DNA of 49,284 nucleotides from Deltaproteobacteria bacterium. GTDB taxonomy: Bacteria > Myxococcota > JACPTQ01. Each line of letters begins with the position of its first letter. The first letter of the stretch is position 1. The stretch covers positions 1-49,284 of the forward strand of contig JACPTQ010000001.1 in assembly GCA_016192705.1 (NCBI GenBank), read 5' to 3'. The position numbers and the translations under genes were made by a program. The notes below the pieces were generated by a model. It worked only from the letters and a program-made list of their open reading frames with translations, had not been told where the DNA came from and did no database searches. Shown here one piece after another: positions 26,255-34,184 of the stretch.

Positions 26255-27373
26255 TTACCGCTTGGCCGGCACCGGCGTCACCCGAACGCCCGGCGGCGTC
26301 CCACCAAGGCGCGGCGGCCCCCCGGTCGTCGACATTTTTGGCACTTTCACGAGATCAAGGAGTGGCTTATCGATCTGCACCTTCGCCTTTTCACGGAGCT
26401 CGGCCAGGAACGCGTTAAAAGACTTTTCGCGCCTATCTCTATAGAGGCGATTCTTGATTTGCGCTTTGATGGTGTTGTTGAACGGCTTCTGTTGCGGTGG
26501 CTTGCGGTCGGTCAGCTTCAAAATATGAAACCCGTGCTGCGATCGCACGAGCTCCGGCGTCACGTCACCCGCTTTTTTCAACGCGAACGCCGCATCGGAA
26601 ACTTCCTTCGGAAACGCCCCCATCTCCTCCGCGCGCGTAAAGAAGCGCATGTCGCCGCCTTGCGCCTTGGTCGCCATGTCCTCGGAGTGCTTCTTCGCAA
26701 ACTCCCCAAACGCCAATGGATTCGCCGCTTGCGCCTTGACTTCCTGCAGAACGTGCTTCGCCCGCTCCCGCGCTTTTTGAATCTCCGCGGCGCTCGCATC
26801 CGGCTTCGTTCGAATCAAGATTTGGCTCGCCTGAACCTGCTCGGGTTGCATGAACTCCTTGGGGTTTGCATCAAAGTACTTTTTCGTGTCATCGTCCGAG
26901 ATTTCATCGCGCGACAGCTTCGATTCAAACGTTGTCGCCATCAGCTTTTGAATGAGCGCCTGTTTCAGCGTTCGCTGCACGTCGGGATGTTTGTCGAGTC
27001 CTTGCGCGAGCGCCTCCTTCGCCATCAGCTCAAACCGCACCATCGAGTCGAGAAAATCGAGTTTCTTCTCGACCGTCGTGTAAGTCGAAACAATGTACGG
27101 GCTCTGCTTCTTAAGGTTGTTCGCAAAATCGCCGAGCGTGATCGCGGGCGCTCCGTTGAACGTCACGAGCGGCTTCTTCTCGTCGTCTGGGTTAAGCGGC
27201 GCGATGAGGGCCGTTGGATCCGTCGGGTCTCCGATGCGAGGCAGCGCACCTGGGTCGCCAACTTTTTTCACGGCGTCACGCGGGTCGACGGGCTTTGCTT
27301 TCTTCGATTCACACGCGAGTCCGAAGGCGGCGAGCACCGCGAGCAGTATTGAAATCGAAAGAATCCTACTCAT
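26255..27373 (-). CDS. Parvulin-type PPIase lipoprotein
   Basis: A 372-residue protein, the first gene of the folding-factor run. ATG 27373 has GGAGGA 7 bases upstream and begins a lipoprotein signal (LLAVLAAFGLAC, Cys21); a longer frame from 27451 lacks these. After a proline and aspartate linker come a SurA-like N-domain (VTFNGAPAITLGDFANNL) and a parvulin domain at about 185-290 (VQASQILIRT, FGEFAKKHSED, GGDMRFFTRAEEMGAF, HGFHILKLTDR). The proline-rich tail has no clear role. Confidence 0.88.
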   Translation of the reverse strand: MSRILSISILLAVLAAFGLACESKKAKPVDPRDAVKKVGDPGALPRIGDPTDPTALIAPLNPDDEKKPLVTFNGAPAITLGDFANNLKKQSPYIVSTYTTVEKKLDFLDSMVRFELMAKEALAQGLDKHPDVQRTLKQALIQKLMATTFESKLSRDEISDDDTKKYFDANPKEFMQPEQVQASQILIRTKPDASAAEIQKARERAKHVLQEVKAQAANPLAFGEFAKKHSEDMATKAQGGDMRFFTRAEEMGAFPKEVSDAAFALKKAGDVTPELVRSQHGFHILKLTDRKPPQQKPFNNTIKAQIKNRLYRDRREKSFNAFLAELREKAKVQIDKPLLDLVKVPKMSTTGGPPRLGGTPPGVRVTPVPAKR

Positions 27374-27461
27374 CTCATCGTCCTCCGGTTCCCTTCTAGG
27401 AATCGCGGTTCGTACCATGTCTATTCCGTTCGGGTCAAACGAAAACCGCAAAGAAATCCGC

Positions 27462-27489
27462 TTGACTTATAAGCGCTTGACGCTATTGT
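27462..27489 (+). promoter_or_regulatory. Candidate promoter for the VolA-FadL operon
   Basis: TTGACT (27462-27467, five of six) is followed after 16 bases by TATTGT (27484-27489, four of six). Transcription would begin near 27496, leaving a leader of about 45 bases with a strong GGAGGAGG ribosome site at 27526-27533 before the ATG at 27540. A second TTGACG at 27477-27482 has no good -10. Confidence 0.45.
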
Positions 27490-27539
27490 GCGCGACATCC
27501 TGGCGGGATAAAACCGCCGTCGCGCGGAGGAGGTTCTCG

Positions 27540-29777
27540 ATGATGCTCTTGGTTCCCAAACCCTTCAAAGGGATGTTCTTCGGAGTGGGTATAAGCTGCG
27601 CTCTCGCGTCGCTCACCGGCTGCCCCGACATTAAACAAGACCCGGTTCCTGGGTCGACGGGCGCGGATCCGGCCGCGCTCACAACGATGTTCGATACGGA
27701 CGCGGGGCTCTTGCCGCTTCCGACCGACGCGCTTCGCAAAGACGGCGGCACGTCGGGGTCGATGCGCATCGATTTCGGTTATCCGCCGTCGTACTGCGCG
27801 ACCGTGCTCACGGCCGACGCAGGTGCGTACGATTCGAAGACAAGACTTTACTGCGGACTTCAGACGCTCGATGGCTTCGGGACGTTCCAGACGATCTCGT
27901 TCCCCGTTCGAGACACGACGAGCGCCTACATCAACACGACAAACCTCACGAATCCAGCGACACTTATTGCGGGCCTCCTCATTGAAACCACGACGTTCTC
28001 AGCCATTCCGCTTATCTTCGACAGCGAGACGTATAAGTCGTATCGAAACGAAACGGGTGGCGGCCAGATTTATTTGAAGCCCGCGCGCCCTCTGAAGCAG
28101 CAGACGACGTACATCGCGGTCCTCACGGACACGCTGCTCGACAACGTTGGGCGGCCGGTCGCGCCAGACGCCGTCACCGGGTTTTTGATGGGAACGGCGA
28201 AGCTCTACGATTCGACGACCGGCAAGATCATTCACCCGTTGCTTCTGAAGGAGCCATCGGGGTGGACGTTCGCTGCGTGGACCGCGCAGGTTGCATACCT
28301 CGAGGCGATTCGGCAACAGCTCAGTCCGGGAATCGATTTGGTGGTGGCGGTCGCGGGTGCGGTGCGTGCGGGATTCACGCGGTCGAACCTCGTTTCGTTC
28401 ACGGTCTTTACGACGCAGACAATCACGGGCGTCATGGCGACGGCCGACCCTTCGATCCCGGCGGTCGGAAATGTTCCGGCGGGCGTCTTAACGACGGAGT
28501 ACGTTGCGGGATTGATCGCGGCGCACTACACACCGTCGGTGACGAAGTCGGCGTCGACGCCGAGCGGGTGGTTTGGGGCTTACGCAGACGCTGGGCTCGG
28601 TGTCTACGGCGGGCCGCCCTACAGCACGGGCATCAAGGAGATTATTACGGGGACGATCAAGATTCGAAGCTTCTTGAAGGACAAGGGGCTCGGGTCGTTT
28701 GATTCGGCGAAGCTCCCGTCGACGACGGCGCCATTCGGCGCGCCCGAAGAGCAGCTTGTGCCGTACGTCCTCTTCACGCCGGCAACGTCGCCGGGCGGTG
28801 ATGACGGGGGCACCGCTGGTCCCTACAAGTACATCATCGCGTCGCACGGGTTCGCGGGGTGGCGTTGGACGACTTACCTGTTTGCGGGTGCGCTTTGCAG
28901 CGCGGGGTTTGCGGTTATTGCGATCGACTTGCCGCTTTTCGGCGACCGGACGCTTGACCTCTCGGGTAACAACGTTTGCCAAACTTATTTCGGTGGGGCC
29001 TGCACGCCAAATCCAGCGGCGACGGCGCCGGCTGCCATCAGCTCGACGGTTTATTCGGGATCGCTCTTTATTTCGCCAACCGACATTTTCGCTACGCGCG
29101 ATCATATGCGGCAGGCGGCACTCGACCTCTTCCAGGTGGGTCAGGCGATCATCAATGTCGACGGTGGATTCAATAACGTCACGACGGTCGATACGCGTGT
29201 CCAATCGGGCTCGGCTGTTGGCTTCCTTGGCCACTCGATGGGCGGCATGGTTGGCGCGCAGTACGCGTACCTTGGGCGATCGGCCGACGGTGGGATGGGA
29301 CCTCTCGTCAACCCAGTGGTCTTGTCGGGAGCGGGCGGTGGCCTTGTCGATATCTTGAAGAAGAATGCGCTGCTCAAGGCTGCGGCGGATATCGCGCTCG
29401 CCGATGCGGGGTATGTCGCGGGGACGCAGACGTACGACATGTTCTTTCAAACGGCGCAGTGGGTCATGGATCCGGGCGACCCAATCAACTGGGCGTGGGC
29501 GCTTCGAAACGACGTCTCGACGCGCAAGTTTTTGCTGCATCAACCGCGGGACGGCGGCGGCGGAACGGATGAGTTTATCCACAACGACACGCAAGACCGG
29601 CTTTACAACGCGTTCAACAGCGACGGTGGCGTCAAGCGCGTGAAGTGCAGCGGGAGCCACTTCCAGTTGTATAACGGATCGGCTCAGACCGCGGCGGTGC
29701 AGTCGATCATCGCGACGTTCTTTGCGAATCCGGCGGTGTTCCCGGCGGTTACGACAACGCTTTGCGATCAGATGTAG
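27540..29777 (+). CDS. VolA/Pla-1-like surface lipase lipoprotein
   Basis: This 745-residue lipoprotein has a signal ending LASLTGC (Cys28). The N-terminal half resembles the bacterial virulence factor lipase N-terminal domain (LLPLPTDALRKDGGTSGSMR). The C-terminal half is an alpha/beta hydrolase with the oxyanion strand YKYIIASHGFAG, the nucleophile elbow GHSMGG with Ser566, and a probable catalytic His in SGSHFQL. In Vibrio, VolA is an outer-membrane lysophospholipase encoded beside fadL that frees fatty acids for FadL uptake; here fadL is the next gene, 13 bases on. The strong ribosome site GGAGGAGG fixes the start; longer frames run over the divergent gene. Confidence 0.85.
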   Translation: MMLLVPKPFKGMFFGVGISCALASLTGCPDIKQDPVPGSTGADPAALTTMFDTDAGLLPLPTDALRKDGGTSGSMRIDFGYPPSYCATVLTADAGAYDSKTRLYCGLQTLDGFGTFQTISFPVRDTTSAYINTTNLTNPATLIAGLLIETTTFSAIPLIFDSETYKSYRNETGGGQIYLKPARPLKQQTTYIAVLTDTLLDNVGRPVAPDAVTGFLMGTAKLYDSTTGKIIHPLLLKEPSGWTFAAWTAQVAYLEAIRQQLSPGIDLVVAVAGAVRAGFTRSNLVSFTVFTTQTITGVMATADPSIPAVGNVPAGVLTTEYVAGLIAAHYTPSVTKSASTPSGWFGAYADAGLGVYGGPPYSTGIKEIITGTIKIRSFLKDKGLGSFDSAKLPSTTAPFGAPEEQLVPYVLFTPATSPGGDDGGTAGPYKYIIASHGFAGWRWTTYLFAGALCSAGFAVIAIDLPLFGDRTLDLSGNNVCQTYFGGACTPNPAATAPAAISSTVYSGSLFISPTDIFATRDHMRQAALDLFQVGQAIINVDGGFNNVTTVDTRVQSGSAVGFLGHSMGGMVGAQYAYLGRSADGGMGPLVNPVVLSGAGGGLVDILKKNALLKAAADIALADAGYVAGTQTYDMFFQTAQWVMDPGDPINWAWALRNDVSTRKFLLHQPRDGGGGTDEFIHNDTQDRLYNAFNSDGGVKRVKCSGSHFQLYNGSAQTAAVQSIIATFFANPAVFPAVTTTLCDQM

Positions 29778-29790
29778 GACGAGAAGAACC

Positions 29791-31086
29791 ATGAAAGGGA
29801 TGAAGATGAAGCGGAAACAACTGAAGGTGGTGGTTGGGCTCTCGATCCTTACGGCGCTCTACTCGAACGTCGCGTGGGCCGATGGCTTCGGGATTCCGGA
29901 GCAGGGCGCGCGGGCGATGGGGGTTGCCGGTGCGTTTACGGCGGTCGCGAACGATTTGAGCGCGATCTATTACAACCCAGCGGGGCTCACACAGATGGAG
30001 CCTGGGATCCATATCGCCGCGGGCGGAACGTTTATCTTGTTTGGTTCGGAATACCAGACGTTAAGTGGGAGCGGGAAGCGCGATTCGGTGCAGCGGGGTC
30101 AGTTTCCGCCGCACCTTTACTCGGCGTACGTTTTTGACAACAAGAAGATGGCGCTTGGGCTAGGGATTTTTGCGCCCTACGGTCTTGGCGTCGACTGGGG
30201 TTCGCGCGATGTCTCGAAGTGGAATGGTCGATACAACGTCGTTGCGGTTGATTTGAAGACAGTCTTCATCAACCCGACCTTTGTGTTCAAACCGGTCCCG
30301 GAGTTATCGATTGCGGTGGGCGCGAGTGCGGTTCTCGGTATCGCGGAGCTCAAGCGTCAGCAGATCTTTAGCCAACCGCCAACGGACGACGGTTCGGCGC
30401 ATATGGGGGCGACGGGGGCAAGCTTCGCGGCGAACGTTGGTTTGCTTTGGAAGCCGATGGAAGAGCTTGCGATCGGGCTCACGTGGCGGAGTCACTCGCA
30501 TCTTTTCTTGGGCGGCAACGTCGATTTCACGGTTCCGGCGACTTTCGCAACGTCGTTCCCAGACCAAACGGCGACGACAAAGATCTCGCTGCCCAACAAG
30601 ATCACCTTCGGCGCGGCTTACAAGGTGACGAAGGAGATCGAACTGTCGCTTAACTTCGACTACACGTTCTGGTCGATCTTCGACCAAGTGGTCTTTAAGT
30701 TCCCGAACGTGGGCGGCGCGCCGGCTGAAAACGTTTACGTCGAAAACTGGAAGGACAGTTTTACCGTGAGACTCGGCGCTTCATGGAACCTTAATCCTTC
30801 GTGGCAACTGCGCTGCGGATTCCTCTTCGATTCGACACCGGTGCCGGACGACACTTTGTCTCCGCTCCTTCCGGACCAGGCGAGGTTTGGCGCGTCGGTT
30901 GGTTTCGGATGGAAGACGGGTTCCTTCTCGCTCGATTGGGCGTTTATGGCGCTCTTCTTCACACACCGGACAGGTACGGCATCAAACATTCTGTCGAACT
31001 CTGATTCGTTGTCCGATGGGCCGTATACGCAAAAGTACTACAACTCAGCGTATCTTTCGGGCCTGACGCTCGGATACAAGTTCTAA
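29791..31086 (+). CDS. fadL: FadL-family outer-membrane fatty acid transporter
   Basis: A 431-residue beta-barrel transporter. After a signal peptide ending near VAWA comes the FadL plug motif DGFGIPEQGARAMGVAGAFT, then DLSAIYYNPAGLTQM with the diagnostic NPAG. It ends in LTLGYKF, a barrel C-terminal signature. FadL carries long-chain fatty acids or other hydrophobic compounds across the outer membrane. Pairing with the lipase just upstream points to lipids as substrate. The start may be ATG 29791, 29800 or 29806; GAGAAG precedes the first. Confidence 0.93.
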   Translation: MKGMKMKRKQLKVVVGLSILTALYSNVAWADGFGIPEQGARAMGVAGAFTAVANDLSAIYYNPAGLTQMEPGIHIAAGGTFILFGSEYQTLSGSGKRDSVQRGQFPPHLYSAYVFDNKKMALGLGIFAPYGLGVDWGSRDVSKWNGRYNVVAVDLKTVFINPTFVFKPVPELSIAVGASAVLGIAELKRQQIFSQPPTDDGSAHMGATGASFAANVGLLWKPMEELAIGLTWRSHSHLFLGGNVDFTVPATFATSFPDQTATTKISLPNKITFGAAYKVTKEIELSLNFDYTFWSIFDQVVFKFPNVGGAPAENVYVENWKDSFTVRLGASWNLNPSWQLRCGFLFDSTPVPDDTLSPLLPDQARFGASVGFGWKTGSFSLDWAFMALFFTHRTGTASNILSNSDSLSDGPYTQKYYNSAYLSGLTLGYKF

Positions 31087-31134
31087 CAGGGAAGAAAAAG
31101 AAAAGTTTTACATCAGGAAGGCTGGAACGTAGAA

Positions 31135-31266
31135 ATGGCGGCAAACAAGAAGATTGTAAAGCGGGTTCGAAAGCGAAAAAACCGAAGTGCGGGAAAGAAG
31201 CGCAAGCGTGCGATTCGGGTGCGCGGGACAACTCCGTCGGCCGCCAACTTGGTGAAAAAAGCCTAA
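31135..31266 (+). CDS. Very basic 43-residue protein
   Basis: A short frame from ATG 31135 to TAA 31266 encodes 43 residues, nearly half Lys or Arg in the first 30 (starting MAANKKIVKRVRKRKN) and then RGTTPSAANLVKKA. AGGAAGG lies about 14 bases upstream. It sits 48 bases after fadL on the same strand and 10 bases before the convergent kinase stop. The composition suggests an RNA- or DNA-binding peptide, like small ribosome-associated proteins, but I do not recognise the family. It would be missed by a 60-residue cut-off. Confidence 0.65.
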   Translation: MAANKKIVKRVRKRKNRSAGKKRKRAIRVRGTTPSAANLVKKA

Positions 31267-31276
31267 GAGGGTCCTG

Positions 31277-33136
31277 TTAACCGTTGGTAGACGGTGCGAC
31301 GTCGCTGGCTGCTGCCGGAAGATAGATTCTAAATCGTGTTCCCGATCCCACTTCGCTTTCAACGGTAATTTTCCCACGGTGTTCCTCTACAATGCCGCGT
31401 GAGATGGCGAGCCCGAGTCCGGTGCCGCCCGCGCGACTGTGCGTCGTGTAGAACGGGTCGAAGATGAGCGGCAGATCGGCCGGGGAAATTCCGGTGCCGG
31501 TGTCTTCTACGACAACAAGGATAACAGGGCCTTGAAGCCCGCCCCCTTGCGTCACATCGGTTGTAACGGTGAGTGTGCCGCCGTTTTCCATGGCGCGAGC
31601 GGCGTTCGTGAAAAGGTTGACCATGACCTGTGAGAGCGCCTTCCCGTCGGCTTGGATGTAAGGCAACGCCTTGCTGAACGACGTAACCACGTTGACTTTT
31701 CTCCGTCGTAGCTGAGGCGCGACAAGCCCCAGCGAGCGGTCGGCAACGCTGTTGACGTCGGTTGGTAAGCGATCGCCGCGCTGTGGCCGGGCGAAATCTA
31801 GGAGGTTTCGAACGATCTCCTGCACGCGGGTCGCTTCCTCGGCGACGAGCGTCAGTGCGCGGTGGTCGGGATCGGTCGAGGGTTTGGACTCAAGAAGGAG
31901 CTTTGAGTAACCGAGAATCGACGTGAGAGGGTTGTTGATTTCATGTGCGACGCCGGCCGCGAGCACACCGACGCTCGAGAGCTTCTCGGCTTCAAACGCG
32001 ATCTCTTCGAGGCGCGCTTCGTTCGACTGGTCCTCTTGGAGGATAACCGCCCCGGCAATTTGAGAGCTGTCGCGCCGAGCGTCGAGAGACTCTGCGCTGC
32101 CCCCGGTCGTCGCATCGGATTCCAGATCGTCGTCGAAGAGGGGAGCAACGCGAATTCGGTATCTTAGTTTTTCGTCGGTCGAGAACGGGGTCATGGTGTG
32201 GCGGTAAATCTTGTCGATGGTTTGTCCGTTCGAAAGTGTGCGGGCGAGGCCAACGTAAAAATCGGCGGCTGGACCTGTCACCGGCGGCGGGAAAACTTCG
32301 GCGATTGGCCGTCCGATCGCATCGACGGCTGGAACATGTGAAAGCGCCTCTTGCGCGCGGTTGAGGCCCGTGATCGCCATGTTTTGGTCAACGGCGACGA
32401 CGCCCACCGGGACGCCATCGACCAAACGCTCGCTAAACTCATGAAGCGCGTGGAGTTGATGCACGGCCTCGGAAAGCTCTTGTTCGCGTTCGGCGCGAAG
32501 TCGTCGCTCCGTTCGGTGATGGAGAAAAAGTCCCATGGCGATCCCAATGACAAGCCACGCGACCGACGCCGTGAGACCTGATTCGGCTCGTCCATGAACC
32601 GCCGTGAGGCGCGTCGTTTCGCGCGTGACCACGACTGTCGTGAAGCGGCACGTTGGCTGAACGCTCGTCTCGAACGTGCGATACGAAGCCCACCAAAGGT
32701 CGCCCGATCTCGCATGCAGCGTCGATTCGCCGCCGCCGACGCGCGATGTGGTGAGCGCGGCCAGCCGCTCGCGTGCATCGCCCGCGATGAAGGGGTGCTT
32801 GGGGTCGCTCACAAAAACAATTTTCCCGGTCTCGTTGAAGATGGCGACGATTTCGTCTGTCGGAAGCGAGAGAGGGCGCTGGCCAGGTAAGAATCCCTCG
32901 ACGAGGCGGCCGTGCGCGGTTGAGCACGAGGGGCCGAGTGCCGACAGGAAGGCTTCGTGCAGAACATTTGCGCGCGCCGTGAAGTGGCCGCGTTCGTCGG
33001 CGATCGACTCGAAATAGATAACGGTCCACCACGTAACAGGCACACTGACCCAAACAAGCAGCGGCACAACGAGCGTGAGAAGGCGATGTCGGCCCCCGAT
33101 TCTCGCGCGGTCCGTCCGGTGCGCTGTCTCTTTCAA
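31277..33136 (-). CDS. Membrane-bound PAS sensor histidine kinase
   Basis: This 619-residue kinase has a helix at about 18-42, a periplasmic sensor of roughly 150 residues (cache-like, with EIVAIFNETGKIVFVSD), and a second helix near 192-212. A coiled coil, a PAS domain (about 240-370, GVPVGVVAVDQNMAI), the HisKA box GVAHEINNP with His398, and an ATPase domain (DTGTGI, GGTGLGLAIS) follow. It lacks a receiver. Start is TTG 33136, overlapping the upstream stop as TTGA. Its target regulator is not adjacent. It is the last gene of its run and converges on the small basic gene. Confidence 0.92.
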   Translation of the reverse strand: MKETAHRTDRARIGGRHRLLTLVVPLLVWVSVPVTWWTVIYFESIADERGHFTARANVLHEAFLSALGPSCSTAHGRLVEGFLPGQRPLSLPTDEIVAIFNETGKIVFVSDPKHPFIAGDARERLAALTTSRVGGGESTLHARSGDLWWASYRTFETSVQPTCRFTTVVVTRETTRLTAVHGRAESGLTASVAWLVIGIAMGLFLHHRTERRLRAEREQELSEAVHQLHALHEFSERLVDGVPVGVVAVDQNMAITGLNRAQEALSHVPAVDAIGRPIAEVFPPPVTGPAADFYVGLARTLSNGQTIDKIYRHTMTPFSTDEKLRYRIRVAPLFDDDLESDATTGGSAESLDARRDSSQIAGAVILQEDQSNEARLEEIAFEAEKLSSVGVLAAGVAHEINNPLTSILGYSKLLLESKPSTDPDHRALTLVAEEATRVQEIVRNLLDFARPQRGDRLPTDVNSVADRSLGLVAPQLRRRKVNVVTSFSKALPYIQADGKALSQVMVNLFTNAARAMENGGTLTVTTDVTQGGGLQGPVILVVVEDTGTGISPADLPLIFDPFYTTHSRAGGTGLGLAISRGIVEEHRGKITVESEVGSGTRFRIYLPAAASDVAPSTNG

Positions 33137-34113
33137 CGGGTGTTGCGAATCGGTGTCGCGCGAAGGGTGGCGCGCCCTGCCTTGGAGTAAACCTCAAAGC
33201 GAACATCGTCGACCCCAGACTCTCGTCGAATTGAATCGCGCCGAGCGTTCAGCGAATCGATGAATCGCTCGCGCGGCGGCGCGGGCGGCTCGTGGTTTTC
33301 GGCGCGGAGCCGCGCAAATTCACGGTAAAGCGCGTCGTAGTCGTTCTGGGGCGCGCGTGTTGTTGCGCGCGGGGCCGGAGCGGCGACGGCGTCGCCTTCT
33401 GGTGAAGGAGCGGGAAGGGGGCGGCTTGGTCCTGGAGCGCCCGCGGTAACGTCGTCCAATCTAAGCCCCAGCAATGTTTTCCCGGCCGCGTCGTCGATCG
33501 ACGGGAGGGCGCGATCCGGTGCCGAAAATGGAGGCGCTAACGGCGGCGCGGACGCAAACGAATCGAGTGGCGACTCGAGGAGCGTCACCGGTGCAGTTGT
33601 TGTGGCCGCTGCCGGCGCGGGTAGAGGAGGCTGCGTGGGGGCTGGAATGACGGAGGGCATCATCATTGTCATCCCAGGAGAATCAAACGGAGATGATGCG
33701 AGGGCCGGGGCGTCGGGAGAGGATGCGGGAGCGGGTGTCGAAGCAGGTGCGAAGGCGACGGCCGCCTTCGACTTGCTGGCCTGGTCCGTGTCGGCGGCCC
33801 ATGCGGCTTCGCTCAATATCTTTGCGGGCGGACTTGGTGGGAGCGCAACCGACTTCGACTTTTTCTTTTCGGTGGGAGCGGACGGAGGCGCGGGCGCAGA
33901 AACCGAAGCCTGGGGTTTTGCCGGGGCGCCCGACGCCGCCGTAAACGAAAAGCCGGTGACCCACAAAAAGACGGCGGCAAAACCAGCAAGCAGCCAGAGG
34001 TCGCGGGAAATCCCGAACACCTCCTCAGACATCGGATAGGGATCGACGATGAAGATGTAAAGGGGGGCGAGAACGGCAATTGTTCCAAGAGGGGCTAAAA
34101 TTCGGCGCAACAT
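33133..34113 (-). CDS. Membrane protein with MXAN_5187-like C-terminus
   Basis: A 326-residue protein with helices at about 8-26 and 39-58, a long low-complexity middle rich in proline, alanine and serine (60-245), and a compact C-terminus (about 250-326). That end (YDALYREFARLRAENHE, then SGVDDVRFEVYSKAGRATL) resembles, from memory, the C-terminal domain of myxobacterial MXAN_5187-like proteins, whose role is unknown. It overlaps the kinase start, so the two are coupled and may form one signalling unit. Confidence 0.7.
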   Translation of the reverse strand: MLRRILAPLGTIAVLAPLYIFIVDPYPMSEEVFGISRDLWLLAGFAAVFLWVTGFSFTAASGAPAKPQASVSAPAPPSAPTEKKKSKSVALPPSPPAKILSEAAWAADTDQASKSKAAVAFAPASTPAPASSPDAPALASSPFDSPGMTMMMPSVIPAPTQPPLPAPAAATTTAPVTLLESPLDSFASAPPLAPPFSAPDRALPSIDDAAGKTLLGLRLDDVTAGAPGPSRPLPAPSPEGDAVAAPAPRATTRAPQNDYDALYREFARLRAENHEPPAPPRERFIDSLNARRDSIRRESGVDDVRFEVYSKAGRATLRATPIRNTR

Positions 34114-34184
34114 GGGATGGAGAGTATCAAAGCGGTGCGTCGGGCCTCAAGCAAACTTAACGCGGAGCCGCAGCGAGCAGCGGC

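Noticed and set aside
26123-27352. A 409-codon plus-strand frame opposite a parvulin lipoprotein.
   Set aside because: It is a shadow of a gene with a clear lipobox, parvulin motifs and ribosome site.
28488-29792. A 434-codon minus-strand frame opposite the lipase.
   Set aside because: The plus-strand lipase has signal, nucleophile and operon context; the antisense frame is Arg-rich and unrelated to any family.
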